In this document: positions 28,950 to 37,940 of the stretch, one piece after another | How positions within the stretch are numbered: position 1 is the first letter of the stretch | Layout: every line of letters starts with the position of its first letter | From: Deltaproteobacteria bacterium | Lineage (GTDB): Bacteria; UBA10199; GCA-002796325; JACPFF01 | NCBI GenBank assembly: GCA_016183065.1 | Contig: JACPFF010000018.1 | Span: forward strand, 1-51,237 | Length of the DNA stretch: 51,237 bases | Reading direction: 5' to 3' | Notes under the pieces: generated by a model | Seen by the model: the letters and a program-made list of their open reading frames with translations, nothing else | What the model was told of the DNA's origin: nothing | The model's database searches: none | Position numbers and translations under genes: made by a program

Positions 28950-30248
28950 CTATCCCTCCAACTTCTCATGAATGGCCTGGCGAACGATCTCCATCATGTC
29001 ACGAGCCGGCACGCGCGCAAGAATTTCCTCAAAAAATCCGGCTGCAATCATCTGCGTGGCCTGGTCGGGGGAGAGTCCACGTGCGGTCAGATAATAGAGT
29101 TGTTCCCGATCGATCGGCCCCATGGTTGCGCCATGGGAGCACTTGACATCATTGGCCGCGATCTCCAGCTGCGGAATTGCATTGGCCTGGCAGCGTTCGG
29201 AGAGGAGGAGGTTGCGGGAGGCCTGATAGGCCGTTCCCTGCTGTGCCGCTTCCGTCATGCGGATCAATCCCGTGAAGATCGCCTTGGCATCTCCCTTGAG
29301 TGCGGCTTTGAAGAGGAGATTGCTCATCGTGTTGGTCGCCTCGTGCGTCTGAATCGTGTGATGATCGACATGCTGCGTGCCATCGGCAAAGGTGAGGCCA
29401 AACAGGAGGCTCTCGGCGCCCGGGGCCATGAGGCGCGACTCGGTCACCGTTTTGGCAACACTCCCGCCGAGCGTGATCCCCACGGTGGCAAAGTGCGCGT
29501 TGCGAGCTATCGTCGCGTGTTGGTGGGCCAGGTGGTACATCCCGCTCGGCCACCGCTGGATATTCACATAATGGCACCGACTCCCCGGTTTGAGGAAAAA
29601 TTCGCTCCGCGCGTGACAACTCGTCGCCGCGGTGTCAAGTGGTGTGTTGGCGAAATATTCCTCCACATAGGTGATCGAGGCATCTTCCTCCACGACCACG
29701 ATGGTCCGTGGGAATATCGCGCTCCCTGCCGTGGCGCATGTCACCGTTGCGTGGAGCGGTTGTGTGATCGAGATCCCTCGCGGGACATAGAGAAAAAAAC
29801 CGCGATCCCAGAGGGCCTCTTGCTGGCTTAAATAGCGCAGCCCTCCATAGACGGTGTTCCCCACACTCGAGAAGCTGCTCCGTTGCGCCGCATCGGCAAG
29901 ATACGGTCTGACCAGGTCGCCATGCGTCTGCAGCGCACTGCGCAGATCACAAAAAATGACCCCCTCATTTCCGGGAGGGGGTTGTGTCACCCCTTCCCCG
30001 GCAAGAGCGCATGCAGCTCCCTCGACCGTGGGGGAAGGCGGGGGCGATGGCCATATCGCAGCATGCCATCCGCCAATTTTTTCAAGATCGGTGTATTTCC
30101 AGGCCTCTGCGGTCTTTGGCGGTGCCGGGAAATGCTGGGAGGCCTCCCAGGCCCGTCCACGCTGATCCGTCAGCCAGGCCGGTTCATGGTGTTGTCGTGA
30201 CCACGCTTCCACCGTCTCGCGAGTGGTCTCTGATATTGGGCTCTGCAT
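28950..30248 (-). CDS. sufD: SufD, SUF scaffold subunit
   Basis: About 432 residues; partner of SufB and SufC in the cytoplasmic Fe-S scaffold. The C-terminal half has the SufB/D beta-helix core, with HHTIQTHEATNTMSNLLFKA and NDVKCSHGATMGPIDREQLY containing the conserved Cys-His. The start is uncertain: ATG at 30248, GTG at 30254 or TTG at 30260, none with a good ribosome-binding site. Residues about 66-98 are a Pro/Gly-rich low-complexity stretch (WPSPPPSPTVEGAACALAGE then GVTQPPPGNEG). It looks like a repeat insertion kept in frame between the N-terminal helices and the core. Confidence 0.92.
   Translation of the reverse strand: MQSPISETTRETVEAWSRQHHEPAWLTDQRGRAWEASQHFPAPPKTAEAWKYTDLEKIGGWHAAIWPSPPPSPTVEGAACALAGEGVTQPPPGNEGVIFCDLRSALQTHGDLVRPYLADAAQRSSFSSVGNTVYGGLRYLSQQEALWDRGFFLYVPRGISITQPLHATVTCATAGSAIFPRTIVVVEEDASITYVEEYFANTPLDTAATSCHARSEFFLKPGSRCHYVNIQRWPSGMYHLAHQHATIARNAHFATVGITLGGSVAKTVTESRLMAPGAESLLFGLTFADGTQHVDHHTIQTHEATNTMSNLLFKAALKGDAKAIFTGLIRMTEAAQQGTAYQASRNLLLSERCQANAIPQLEIAANDVKCSHGATMGPIDREQLYYLTARGLSPDQATQMIAAGFFEEILARVPARDMMEIVRQAIHEKLEG
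29955..30055 (-). repeat. In-frame low-complexity insertion within sufD
   Basis: C/G-rich DNA encodes the Pro/Gly-rich segment of SufD. It contains hairpin potential (AGGGGT against AACCCCCT) and shares short text (CCCTCCCGG, a run of CCTTCCCC) with the region at 655-700 that encodes the odd tail of the minus-strand protein there. The flanking SufD sequence is normal on both sides. I infer a repeat-type insertion that preserved the reading frame. Confidence 0.45.
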
Positions 30249-30313
30249 ATCCACACTCAATGGTCATCGTGGTGACGCCCACACCCATCCGTGCGGGGAG
30301 ACACGCACTCCTG

Positions 30314-31729
30314 TTAGCCTACCGACCCTTCCATCTCGAGCTGGATCAGCCGGTTCAACTCTACCGCGTATTCCAGCGGCAATTCCTTCGTGAACGGTTC
30401 GATGAATCCGTTCACGATCATCATCATGGCCTCATCTTCCGGGATGCCGCGACTCTGGAGGTAGTAGAGCTGCGCATCGCTCACCTTGGAGACCGTGGCC
30501 TCGTGGCCGATCTGTGCATCGTTCTCGGCAATCTCCATGGTCGGATACGTGTCGGTCCGTGATGACTCATGCAGGAGGAGCGCATCGCATACCACACTGG
30601 ATTTGACGCCCTCGCACCCCTTGTTGACCTTCACCATGCCGCGATACGTACTCCGGCCCTTCCCCTTGGAAATCGACTTCGACGTGATCACCGACGTGGT
30701 ACGCGGCGCGGCATGGATCATTTTCGCGCCCGCGTCCTGGTGCTGGTCGTCGCCCGCAAACGCAATGGAGAGCACTTCCCCATGGGCACCCGGTTCCTTC
30801 AAGATCACCGCCGGGTACTTCATGGTGAGCTTGGAGCCCAAATTCCCGTCGACCCATTCGACGGTGGCATCACGATAAGCCACTGCACGTTTCGTGACGA
30901 GGTTGAAGACGTTTTTCGACCAGTTCTGAATCGTCGTGTAGCGGAGTTTTGCGCCTGGCCGTGCAATCAACTCGACAACGGCCGAGTGGAGTGAGTCGGT
31001 CGAGTAGGTTGGGGCGGTACACCCTTCTATATAGTGTGCTGATGCGCCCTCTTCGACAATGATCAGTGTCCGCTCAAACTGCCCCATATTCTCCGTGTTG
31101 ATCCGGAAATAGGCTTGCAGTGGAATGGCGACATGGACCCCTTTGGGGACATAGACAAAACTCCCCCCGCTCCAGACCGCCGAATTGAGCGCCGCGAATT
31201 TGTTGTCCGCCGGAGGAATAACGGTGCCGAAATATTGTTTCACAATCTCCGGATATTGCTTGAGCCCATCATCCATCGAGAGGAAAATCACCCCTTCCTT
31301 TTCGAGGTCTTTCTGGATGGAGTGATAGACCACCTCGCTTTCATACTGCGCGGTGACCCCCGCGAGATACTTGCGCTCTGCCTCGGGGATCCCGAGGCGG
31401 TCAAAGGTGTTCCGGATCTCCGGCGGGACGTCCTCCCAGTTGCGCTCCTGCCGCTCCGAGGGTTTGACGTAGTAGTGGATGTTGTCAAAATCGATGCTCT
31501 CCAGGCGTTCGGTATCGCCCCACGTCGGCATCGGTTTTTTCTGGAAAATCTCGAGCGCCTTGAGGCGAAACCGGAGCATCCACTCCGGTTCCGCCTTGTA
31601 TCCCGAAATGCTCCGGACGATCTCCTCCGTCAGCCCCCGAGAGGATTTGAAGGTATATTTCTCCGGATCGTGAAATCCGTAGAGTTCATCGTAGCGGGAC
31701 CCGATTTTTTCGAGCAGCATATCTGTCAT
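30314..31729 (-). CDS. sufB: SufB, SUF scaffold subunit
   Basis: 471 residues, the usual SufB length. Characteristic segments are [51 protein letters not shown] (with the conserved Cys), [18 protein letters not shown] and [20 protein letters not shown]. It assembles clusters with SufC and SufD. The ATG at 31729 follows the sufC stop by 13 bases and has AAGGAG 9 bases upstream. It is the most conserved gene of the operon and is intact. Confidence 0.97.
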   Translation of the reverse strand: MTDMLLEKIGSRYDELYGFHDPEKYTFKSSRGLTEEIVRSISGYKAEPEWMLRFRLKALEIFQKKPMPTWGDTERLESIDFDNIHYYVKPSERQERNWEDVPPEIRNTFDRLGIPEAERKYLAGVTAQYESEVVYHSIQKDLEKEGVIFLSMDDGLKQYPEIVKQYFGTVIPPADNKFAALNSAVWSGGSFVYVPKGVHVAIPLQAYFRINTENMGQFERTLIIVEEGASAHYIEGCTAPTYSTDSLHSAVVELIARPGAKLRYTTIQNWSKNVFNLVTKRAVAYRDATVEWVDGNLGSKLTMKYPAVILKEPGAHGEVLSIAFAGDDQHQDAGAKMIHAAPRTTSVITSKSISKGKGRSTYRGMVKVNKGCEGVKSSVVCDALLLHESSRTDTYPTMEIAENDAQIGHEATVSKVSDAQLYYLQSRGIPEDEAMMMIVNGFIEPFTKELPLEYAVELNRLIQLEMEGSVG

Positions 31730-31742
31730 GGTTGTTCGCTCC

Positions 31743-32495
31743 TTATGCCGCCTCACCACTGCTCAGCCACTCGTAGCCTTCGCGCTCCAGTTTTTTCGCA
31801 AGCTCCGGGCCACCGGACTGCACAAGTTTTCCCGCGCTCATCACATGGACCTTGTGCGGCGTAATATAGTTCAACAGACGCTGATAGTGCGTCACCAGGA
31901 GTACGCTGCGCTCGGGCGTCATGTACGTGTTGACCCCGTTGGCAACGATTTTCAGCGCGTCAATGTCGAGCCCCGAGTCGGTCTCGTCGAGGAGACAGAG
32001 CTTGGGAGTGAGCATGGCCAGCTGCAATATTTCCAGACGTTTCTTCTCCCCACCGGAGAACCCGTCATTCACATACCGCGAGGCGAATTCTTTTGGCATG
32101 TCCAACGCCGCCATCTGTGCCATCAGGGCCTCGCGAAACTCTCGTACCGGCACATCAGCGCCCCGCAAGGCCTTGAGCGCGGCCCGCAGGAAATTCACGA
32201 CCGTGACACCCGGAATGGCCGTGGGATACTGGAAGGCCAGGAAGAGTCCGCGACGGGCACGCTCGTGCGGCAGCAGTGTCGTGAGATCCGCGCCCTCAAA
32301 AAGGATGCGCCCTTTGGAGATTTGATAGGCCGGATTCCCCATCAATGCATGGGTCAGTGTCGATTTTCCCGCGCCATTGCGTCCCATGAGGGCATGCACT
32401 TCGCCACGCGGGACTTCCAGGGAAATGCCCTTGAGAATCTCTTTCCCCTCCGTGGCCACGTGGAGGTCGTCAATCTGTAAAAATGGCGTACGCAT
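31743..32495 (-). CDS. sufC: SufC, SUF ATPase
   Basis: 250-residue ABC-type ATPase that powers the SufBCD scaffold. Walker [11 protein letters not shown] (about residues 37-46), ABC signature [12 protein letters not shown], Walker [13 protein letters not shown], and switch His in [10 protein letters not shown] are all present. The opening [20 protein letters not shown] is typical. AGGAG lies 9 bases upstream of the ATG. It is 14 bases downstream of the Rrf2 regulator gene, which heads the operon. Confidence 0.97.
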   Translation of the reverse strand: MRTPFLQIDDLHVATEGKEILKGISLEVPRGEVHALMGRNGAGKSTLTHALMGNPAYQISKGRILFEGADLTTLLPHERARRGLFLAFQYPTAIPGVTVVNFLRAALKALRGADVPVREFREALMAQMAALDMPKEFASRYVNDGFSGGEKKRLEILQLAMLTPKLCLLDETDSGLDIDALKIVANGVNTYMTPERSVLLVTHYQRLLNYITPHKVHVMSAGKLVQSGGPELAKKLEREGYEWLSSGEAA

Positions 32496-32509
32496 TCCAG
32501 GGTTCTCCT

Positions 32510-33022
32510 TTATCCCCCCGCGCGTGGTACGGGACGCGGTGCCGGATGGGTCTCGGCGATCTGATGTATGGAATCATCCATGCGCATACTCGCCTGTTGC
32601 TCGCTGTCCAACAATTGCTGCAACGAGAGGTTGTGAAAGAATTCGGAAATATGCCGGATGATCGTCTGCCACATCGGACGCATGCTGCAATCTTTCACAT
32701 GCACGCAATTCTCTTTTTGTCCGGTGAAGTGATTGCAAATCTGTTGGTTCCCGATTTCAAAACCGCCGCCCAGCGCGTGCAATGCATCGCTCACCGAGAT
32801 GCTCGCGGCACTCCGCGCGAGCCGAAAGCCGCCGCAGAGCCCGCGAGTACTCTCCACCAGTTTTTGCCGCTTGAGAATATTCATCAGCTTGGCCACGTAC
32901 TGCGTGGAGAGGGCCTCCATCCGGGCAATTTCACTGATCGAGAGCGGTGTGTCCGGCGTGGCATGCCTCGCCACGGCGAGCAAACACCGCAAACCATATT
33001 CTTCCTGCGCCGTAATCTTCAT
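32510..33022 (-). CDS. Rrf2-family regulator of the SUF operon
   Basis: 170 residues from the ATG at 33022. The winged helix begins MKITAQEEYGLRCLLAVARH; the recognition region ISEIARMEALSTQYVAKLMN and LVESTRGLCGGFRLAR are typical of IscR/CymR-type Rrf2 proteins. Cysteines at 96, 106 and 112 (ICNHFTGQKENCVHVKDC) occupy the cluster-binding loop, with spacing longer than in E. coli IscR, so Fe-S sensing is likely. The C-terminal 45 residues are a polar extension. As first gene of the SUF operon it probably adjusts expression to cluster supply. Confidence 0.92.
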   Translation of the reverse strand: MKITAQEEYGLRCLLAVARHATPDTPLSISEIARMEALSTQYVAKLMNILKRQKLVESTRGLCGGFRLARSAASISVSDALHALGGGFEIGNQQICNHFTGQKENCVHVKDCSMRPMWQTIIRHISEFFHNLSLQQLLDSEQQASMRMDDSIHQIAETHPAPRPVPRAGG

Positions 33023-33092
33023 CGGACGCCTCGCCCGCCATCGTTTGTCGTGTGATCGCTCGAGATCGCCCCTGCGACGTTTTCGACTATTA

Positions 33093-33225
33093 CAGGGGCT
33101 CACGTACCCTCCGGCTCCGCCTGCGGGTACTTCCTCGTCCACCCAGCTTCGCTGAGTCCCCGGACTCGGTCGTCGCCTCCCCCTCAACGCCGCGGTGCGG
33201 CTGGGTCATGCGACCCCACTGAAGT
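33093..33225. repeat. Mosaic hairpin repeat, third copy
   Basis: Shares linkers TACTTCCTCGTCCACCC and CCCGGACTCGGTCGTCGCC with 25-75, and the block CCTCAACGCCGCGGTGCGGC with 112-131. Its first hairpin uses different arms (GTACCC and GGGTAC) from the GCGCGC arms of the first copy. Its second stem has arms ACCCAGC and GCTGAGT around the same TTC loop. The 10-bp AAA-loop module is missing. It lies upstream of the Rrf2 gene and of the AT-rich spacer before the orphan membrane protein. Confidence 0.8.
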
Positions 33226-33648
33226 TATGCTCAAGAGCTTCTCGGGTGTCAAGAATATACTATACTATTTAGTATTGGTTTGCAAATTCTGTAATATATT
33301 GATTATATTGATAAAATATGTTGATACCGATTTTTTTGCCGACGATCTTTTCTACACATGGACTACCACACCGCAGACCTCTCTTATCGGAGAATTTGGC
33401 AGCGCTCCTTCAGACGAAAAAATACCGTAAACATTTGATATAAAAGTAAGAATTGGTAATTTCACCATAGAGTCAAAAAATTGTCAAAGGGTTTTTTTTA
33501 CCCAAAGCTTGTCCGTAGGCGTCTTTTGAGGCATTTCCCTGCACCAGATACTATATGCATGGGGCCACGGTCCCACGAATGTGGTGCGATGTGAAAATTA
33601 GTGTCGGTACGCACGGGGAAAGTGCGACGTGATGGAGGCCAAGACCGT
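33226..33648. other. AT-rich spacer upstream of the orphan membrane protein
   Basis: About 420 bases, AT-rich from 33240 to 33520, with no supportable gene. GGGT and ACCC flank a run of six T residues (around 33490-33505), making a weak hairpin. GGGGCCACGGTCCCACG near 33559 resembles a fragment of the hairpin repeat family. GGAGG at 33634-33638 is the likely ribosome-binding site for the ATG at 33649. Confidence 0.5.
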
Positions 33649-35799
33649 ATGATATCGACGCCGAGTTCCCTCCGTCATCCGTCAAGCCGCCCAGTGCGGC
33701 CATCGATCATTCATCATCCGCAACAGATGCAACGAGGTTGGTATCACAACAGTGCCGGATTGTACGTGCGGGTATCACCCTCGATAGCTCATGGCATGGG
33801 CTCTCGTCAGTTTTTTCCTGTTGGAAGTGATGGGCCATCGGCGGGCATGCTACTACGCCCAACAGTCGAGGAGAGGATCCGTTTCGGTTCGCATCAGATA
33901 TTACTGCCGCCGGGGGTTGCGAATGGCTATGTCGATGTAGAATCAGGTGCGACCACTCTCTTGGGTCCCGGTGGGTCTTCAGTGGTATTTGGCGATATCG
34001 ACCATCCTGTACTTGGCGTGGGGTATCGCCGTACGGCTTCGGCGCCACTATCGGGCGCTGCTTCACAGTATGTCCCACCCTTGCCAACCGGAGTGCATTC
34101 CCCGGTGCCTCCTCCGGCGGGGATGGGGAGCAAGTCTTTTTGGAACTTGGCCGTGCAGGGGGGGCCACTGGTGTTTGCGGCACTTGGTGATTGGGCGCGG
34201 GCACACAGCACCGGCGATAGTCTCTATGCCGCCGGTACCTACAGGGACGATCCGCTCGGGACCCAAGATCCCGACAGTGTCACGTCGCTGCCGATGGAGT
34301 TCCTGATCCCGAGTGAGTTTTGGGGGAGGCCCCTTTCCGAGGTCGATCGCCAGGAACTCGATGTCGTTGCCGCACAATATGCCCAATGGTACTTTTGGGG
34401 AAAACTGTTCAAGTATGGCACGTCATTGGGGGCCAATGCGGCGGCCATTCGGAAAATCCATGATGACCCGACCCTCTCCTCTCTGTCGCGCGAACATATG
34501 GTCAAGATGAATTGGTATGATGCCTTGGGCAATATGGCGTTTTTGGTCGAAAAGGGGTGTTATGCGCTTTGTTTGGGTGCTGTAGGGATGGCCCAGTTTG
34601 CTGGTCGTCAATCCCCGTTGTGGGAAGTCGGGTATGTGGGAGGTGCGCTCATCTTGAATACGGCGTTGGCCCTGGCCACACTGGCGTGGTACGGCAAGGT
34701 CAAGGCGGGTGTCTATATGTTGCGCGAGGAACGGGCCCAGTATCAGGAGGCCGTTGCGCGTAGTGAGGCGTATGACATCAACGGGGCACACCTGAATGTT
34801 GTCCTCTTTAACCTGGCCAATGCCGTTCCACGCGTACTCAAGCACTTCGTGGCCCATGCCACGACGCTCGCCTTGGGTCTCTACTGGTATGCCCCTGAGC
34901 TCTTCTCGTTTTTGGGAGGGGTCGATTATCTTCGAGAAGCAACAGAGCGGTTGGGAGAGGGGACGGCCGCTGAGCATCTCTATCGGTGGTCGAATTTCGG
35001 GTTTCGCGTACCGTTACCACTTGTGGTTGCGGGACTGGCGTTTGGTGTGTTCGCGCCGATATTCGGCGTCGGAACGGCGTGGAAAAAAACCCGTCGGGAT
35101 CTGGCGGAAATTCGGGGACTGCGCAGGGAGCTTGCAGCCGGCGAGACCACGCGTGAGACCATCCTTCCGAATGGATCGAAGCCAAAGACCGTGGCCGTGC
35201 GTCTCAGTGAATTGCGACGGGAGATTGCTGCGGACAATATCGGCATAGTCGGGGCTTTGGCGGTGTTTGGGACGGGGGTCGCGGTCAGTTATCCTGCGTT
35301 GGAACCGCATGCGCTCCTTTTGACTGCCCTTTATGGCTTTGCGACATTCATGCAGTATAATGTGCGGGAATGGCCGGCCATTCGTGCACTCTGTTCCACT
35401 CTGCCGGAGCGTTTCCTTCGTTACGTGCACCACCAGTCTTCGGCAGAAGTCGTGATCATCGCGCCGAAAAAGGCGCCGTTATGGCAGCGGGCGGCCGTCA
35501 ATGTTCGCAAGACCTGGCGCGAGTTACTTGCGGCACGACAGGTTGTGAAAAGCTATGGCAATGCAAAACGCGCCAATGGCATACCAATGACCTGGTGGCA
35601 GCGCGCAGTGCCCTACCGTATCAACAAATGGCGACGGGAATTTCATGACTGGCGGAAATTTTTGCAACTATATTTCGGGACGGAGAAACAACCGTCGCGC
35701 ATGGTCCGTGCCTTTGCGTGGCTCGGGGGACGCTTTCGCCGGAATCGCAGTCAGGCATTGCCCCCTGCTGATGGCCAAGACGACGTGGCGAATTCGTAA
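33649..35799 (+). CDS. Orphan multi-pass membrane protein
   Basis: About 716 residues from the ATG at 33649 (GGAGG 10 bases upstream); a GTG at 33601 would add 16. The first 140 residues are Ser/Pro/His-rich and soluble. Hydrophobic segments follow, for example CYALCLGAVGMAQFAG, VGGALILNTALALATLAW, ATTLALGLYWYAPELFSFLG, PLPLVVAGLAFGVFAPIFGV and IVGALAVFGTGVAVSYPAL, giving roughly five to seven spans. The last 110 residues are strongly basic with many Trp/Arg. I recognise no family. It stands alone between two hairpin repeat arrays and an AT-rich spacer, which hints at a recently acquired or rapidly evolving locus. Confidence 0.8.
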   Translation: MISTPSSLRHPSSRPVRPSIIHHPQQMQRGWYHNSAGLYVRVSPSIAHGMGSRQFFPVGSDGPSAGMLLRPTVEERIRFGSHQILLPPGVANGYVDVESGATTLLGPGGSSVVFGDIDHPVLGVGYRRTASAPLSGAASQYVPPLPTGVHSPVPPPAGMGSKSFWNLAVQGGPLVFAALGDWARAHSTGDSLYAAGTYRDDPLGTQDPDSVTSLPMEFLIPSEFWGRPLSEVDRQELDVVAAQYAQWYFWGKLFKYGTSLGANAAAIRKIHDDPTLSSLSREHMVKMNWYDALGNMAFLVEKGCYALCLGAVGMAQFAGRQSPLWEVGYVGGALILNTALALATLAWYGKVKAGVYMLREERAQYQEAVARSEAYDINGAHLNVVLFNLANAVPRVLKHFVAHATTLALGLYWYAPELFSFLGGVDYLREATERLGEGTAAEHLYRWSNFGFRVPLPLVVAGLAFGVFAPIFGVGTAWKKTRRDLAEIRGLRRELAAGETTRETILPNGSKPKTVAVRLSELRREIAADNIGIVGALAVFGTGVAVSYPALEPHALLLTALYGFATFMQYNVREWPAIRALCSTLPERFLRYVHHQSSAEVVIIAPKKAPLWQRAAVNVRKTWRELLAARQVVKSYGNAKRANGIPMTWWQRAVPYRINKWRREFHDWRKFLQLYFGTEKQPSRMVRAFAWLGGRFRRNRSQALPPADGQDDVANS

Positions 35800-35811
35800 T
35801 CCACTATTGGA

Positions 35812-35930
35812 GGGGCTCACGTCGCCCCCCCAACGGGCAAAGCCCGTTGGGTCCCCCCCTCTCGCGCGCGGTGCGCGCTGGAGGGACTCCCTCGTCCAGC
35901 CGCTTCGCTAGGCCGGCAGTGTCTTATGAA
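35812..35930. repeat. Mosaic hairpin repeat, fourth copy
   Basis: The stem CCCAACGGGC (35829-35838), loop AAA, GCCCGTTGGG (35842-35851) corresponds to the AAA-loop stem at 83-105. It differs in four positions of each arm, all compensated. It is followed by the GGT-loop stem at 35864-35878, identical to 7-21. Then comes the linker GACTCCCTCGTCC and a degenerate TTC-loop stem. The module order differs from the first copy (AAA-loop first). It lies between the convergent orphan gene and the transporter gene, a place where it could terminate transcription. Confidence 0.85.
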
Positions 35931-35944
35931 ATGAAGTTGCTCGC

Positions 35945-37309
35945 TCACGATGCCTTTGCCAAACGTACGGAACTGTGATTGGCCCCCTTCACATTCCAAA
36001 GGGTCGCAGAGATCAATGCGCCACACAGTGCTGCTACGCCCCAGAAGGCAAACCCCCCGCCCCAGCCATAGGTGTCGAGAAAATAACCCGTACCCACACC
36101 AGAGAGTGCTGCACCCGCATAACTAAAGACGCCCGCGAGGCCGTTCGCTGTTGACGCCGCCTTGCGCGAGGCCAGGTCTGCCAAAAAGGGACCTTGGAGA
36201 AATTGCGGGCCATAGATGAAGAAGCCGATGAGCGAAAGGGCAAGAGCGTCAATGTACGGATTGCCGGGTGGGACAAAGTAAAAAACCGTCAGTCCAACAA
36301 TGGTGAGGAGAAAACAGATCACACACCACGGGGCACGCTTGCCGCCCCACAGTTTGTCCGTGATGAGACCGGCGGTGAGGGGCCCCAAGATGCCGACCAG
36401 CTCGATCATGCTCACCACAATCCCGGCCTTGACAATACTACTCCCTTTGACTTCGACCAAAAACTTCGTTGCCCAATCAAACGTGCCGAAGCGGATGATG
36501 TAGCAGAAGAGGGTCATGAAACTCATGAGCCAGATGTGCTTGTTGTTCAGGACACGGTGAAAGAGCGTATGGCGAATGGACTCGTATTCGTCATCTACGA
36601 CCGTCCCGTCCTGGTTGTACTCGACCTCCCCATGGTACTCGGCAATCGGCGGAAGTCCCATCGACACCGGCGTGTCGCGGAGGCGGTTGAAGAGGAAGAT
36701 GGCGGTGAGAAAGCAGAGGGCTGCCGGGACATAGAAGCCCATGCGCCACCCATAGTGTTGCACAAGAAATCCTGCGAGGATGGCAATGATGAATCCTCCC
36801 AGTTGATGCGAGGAATGCCAGATGGCCCAGTTGGTCCCCCGCTCCGACACACTATACCAGTTGGCGAGCATCTTCGCACAGGGGGGAAATCCCATCGACT
36901 GGAACCAGCCATTCAGGCCCCAAAAGAGGGCCAGACACCATGTTGCGGATGAGAGACCAAAAAAGAGGTTCATCAGTGCAGAGAAAAAGAGACCGACCGA
37001 CATGAAGTAGCGGGGATTGGCCTTGTCGGCGAGAAAGCCGTTGATGAAGCGTCCAAAACCGTAGACGACATAGAGCATCGTGCCAAAGAGTCCGAGCTGC
37101 ACATTTGTCAATTCGAGATCTGTCCCGAGGGCCGGGAGGGCGATGGAGATATTCTTGCGACAGAAATAGAAGAGGGCGTACCCGATGAATGTCGAGTACA
37201 TCATCCGGATGCGCCATTGGCGATAGAGGCGTTTGACGGTGTCGGGATCGGTGAGTCGTGGCGCTGGTGGAAGTCCCTTGAATCGGTGGATGACGTCCTC
37301 AATGAGCAT
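35945..37309 (-). CDS. OPA-family organophosphate:phosphate antiporter (MFS)
   Basis: 454 residues with 12 hydrophobic spans. The family features of GlpT/UhpT are clear: YFCRKNISIALPALGTDLEL near residues 47-66, the loop GWFQSMGFPPCAKMLANWYS, and SERGTNWAIWHSSHQLGG. It should exchange an organic phosphate (glycerol-3-phosphate or a hexose phosphate) for inorganic phosphate across the inner membrane; the exact substrate is not readable. AGGAGG precedes the ATG. About 60 bases upstream is the conserved box shared with icd. It is not in an operon with sugar genes. Confidence 0.9.
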   Translation of the reverse strand: MLIEDVIHRFKGLPPAPRLTDPDTVKRLYRQWRIRMMYSTFIGYALFYFCRKNISIALPALGTDLELTNVQLGLFGTMLYVVYGFGRFINGFLADKANPRYFMSVGLFFSALMNLFFGLSSATWCLALFWGLNGWFQSMGFPPCAKMLANWYSVSERGTNWAIWHSSHQLGGFIIAILAGFLVQHYGWRMGFYVPAALCFLTAIFLFNRLRDTPVSMGLPPIAEYHGEVEYNQDGTVVDDEYESIRHTLFHRVLNNKHIWLMSFMTLFCYIIRFGTFDWATKFLVEVKGSSIVKAGIVVSMIELVGILGPLTAGLITDKLWGGKRAPWCVICFLLTIVGLTVFYFVPPGNPYIDALALSLIGFFIYGPQFLQGPFLADLASRKAASTANGLAGVFSYAGAALSGVGTGYFLDTYGWGGGFAFWGVAALCGALISATLWNVKGANHSSVRLAKAS

Positions 37310-37365
37310 GCCGGCCTCCTTCTGTTGCGGAGGTCATAGCAAAGCGCAGTGCCGTGTCAACGAGT

Positions 37366-37400
37366 TATGGTGCGTGAACTTTTCCTGAGGACATGCATCT
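37366..37400 (-). repeat. Conserved upstream box, copy 3
   Basis: On the minus strand it reads CTCAGGAAAAGTTCACGCAC then CATAAC, one change in the core from the copies at 1592-1619 and 11701-11728. The start of the OPA transporter is 57 bases downstream. Between box and hairpin here is an extra GGGTCTGACCC palindrome (37404-37414) that the icd copy lacks. Confidence 0.7.
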
Positions 37401-37426
37401 TACGGGTCTGACCCTTACAGTGCCAT

Positions 37427-37479
37427 AGCATTTCTCACGTTTCACGAGCACGTGTGCACTCATGAAACGTTGAGATACT
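37427..37479 (-). repeat. Large hairpin, second copy
   Basis: CACGTTTCACGAG and CTCATGAAACGTTG pair, flanked by AGCATTTCT and GAGATACT, which pair imperfectly. The loop is around CACGTGTGCA. Arm sequences are diverged from the copy at 11627-11679, but a long stem remains possible. It lies directly after the rpmB stop and before the conserved box, all on the minus strand. Confidence 0.7.
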
Positions 37480-37496
37480 ATAAAGTCTCTGCGAGC

Positions 37497-37799
37497 TTAC
37501 GCGGTTTTGCGGGCCGCGGTCTTGCGCGGTTTGGTCAGGGCCTTTCGGAGCTGGCGGAGTGCGGGGGAGAGTTCGGTCGGATCGGTCTGGCGGACGTATC
37601 GGGCGAGGCCCCCCGACTTGTCAATCAACCGGAGACCGGCGCGGGAGAGACGGAGACGGATGCGCACTTTCAGTTCCGGGACAAAGAACGCCCGTTCCTG
37701 GATGTTGGGATGCTGCACCATGCGGTGCCGGTTGTTGGCATGTGAGACCGTATTGCCGGATAGTCGTCGTTTCCCTGTAATTTCACAGACATTTGCCAT
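37497..37799 (-). CDS. rpmB: 50S ribosomal protein L28
   Basis: 100 residues. The opening MANVCEITGKRRLSGNTVSH followed by ANNRHRMVQHPNIQ and the later LRLSRAGLRLIDKSGG are the L28 signatures. Cys5 is the only remaining Cys of the Zn-type form, so this is the zinc-free version. The C-terminal 25 residues (LRQLRKALTKPRKTAARKTA) are a basic extension beyond the usual length of about 78. It stands alone; L33 is not adjacent. Confidence 0.93.
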   Translation of the reverse strand: MANVCEITGKRRLSGNTVSHANNRHRMVQHPNIQERAFFVPELKVRIRLRLSRAGLRLIDKSGGLARYVRQTDPTELSPALRQLRKALTKPRKTAARKTA

Positions 37800-37940
37800 A
37801 TCGCGCTCCTTCGCTGCTCGACCGGAGGCGGTGCGTAACAGGCTTCGCCGGGCTTGTCAACCGACACACGCCGTACCGCACGTGAGGAGGCTATGACCTG
37901 TTTGCACAGTCCTGGAGTGCGGATGGCACCCGCACGTCTC

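Noticed and set aside
28896-29831. 311-codon plus-strand open frame
   Set aside because: Antisense shadow of sufD.
37404-37414. GGGTCTGACCC palindrome as a mobile-element end
   Set aside because: A short palindrome of this kind is common by chance and in many repeat types; only one good copy is present, with a partial match near 8588.
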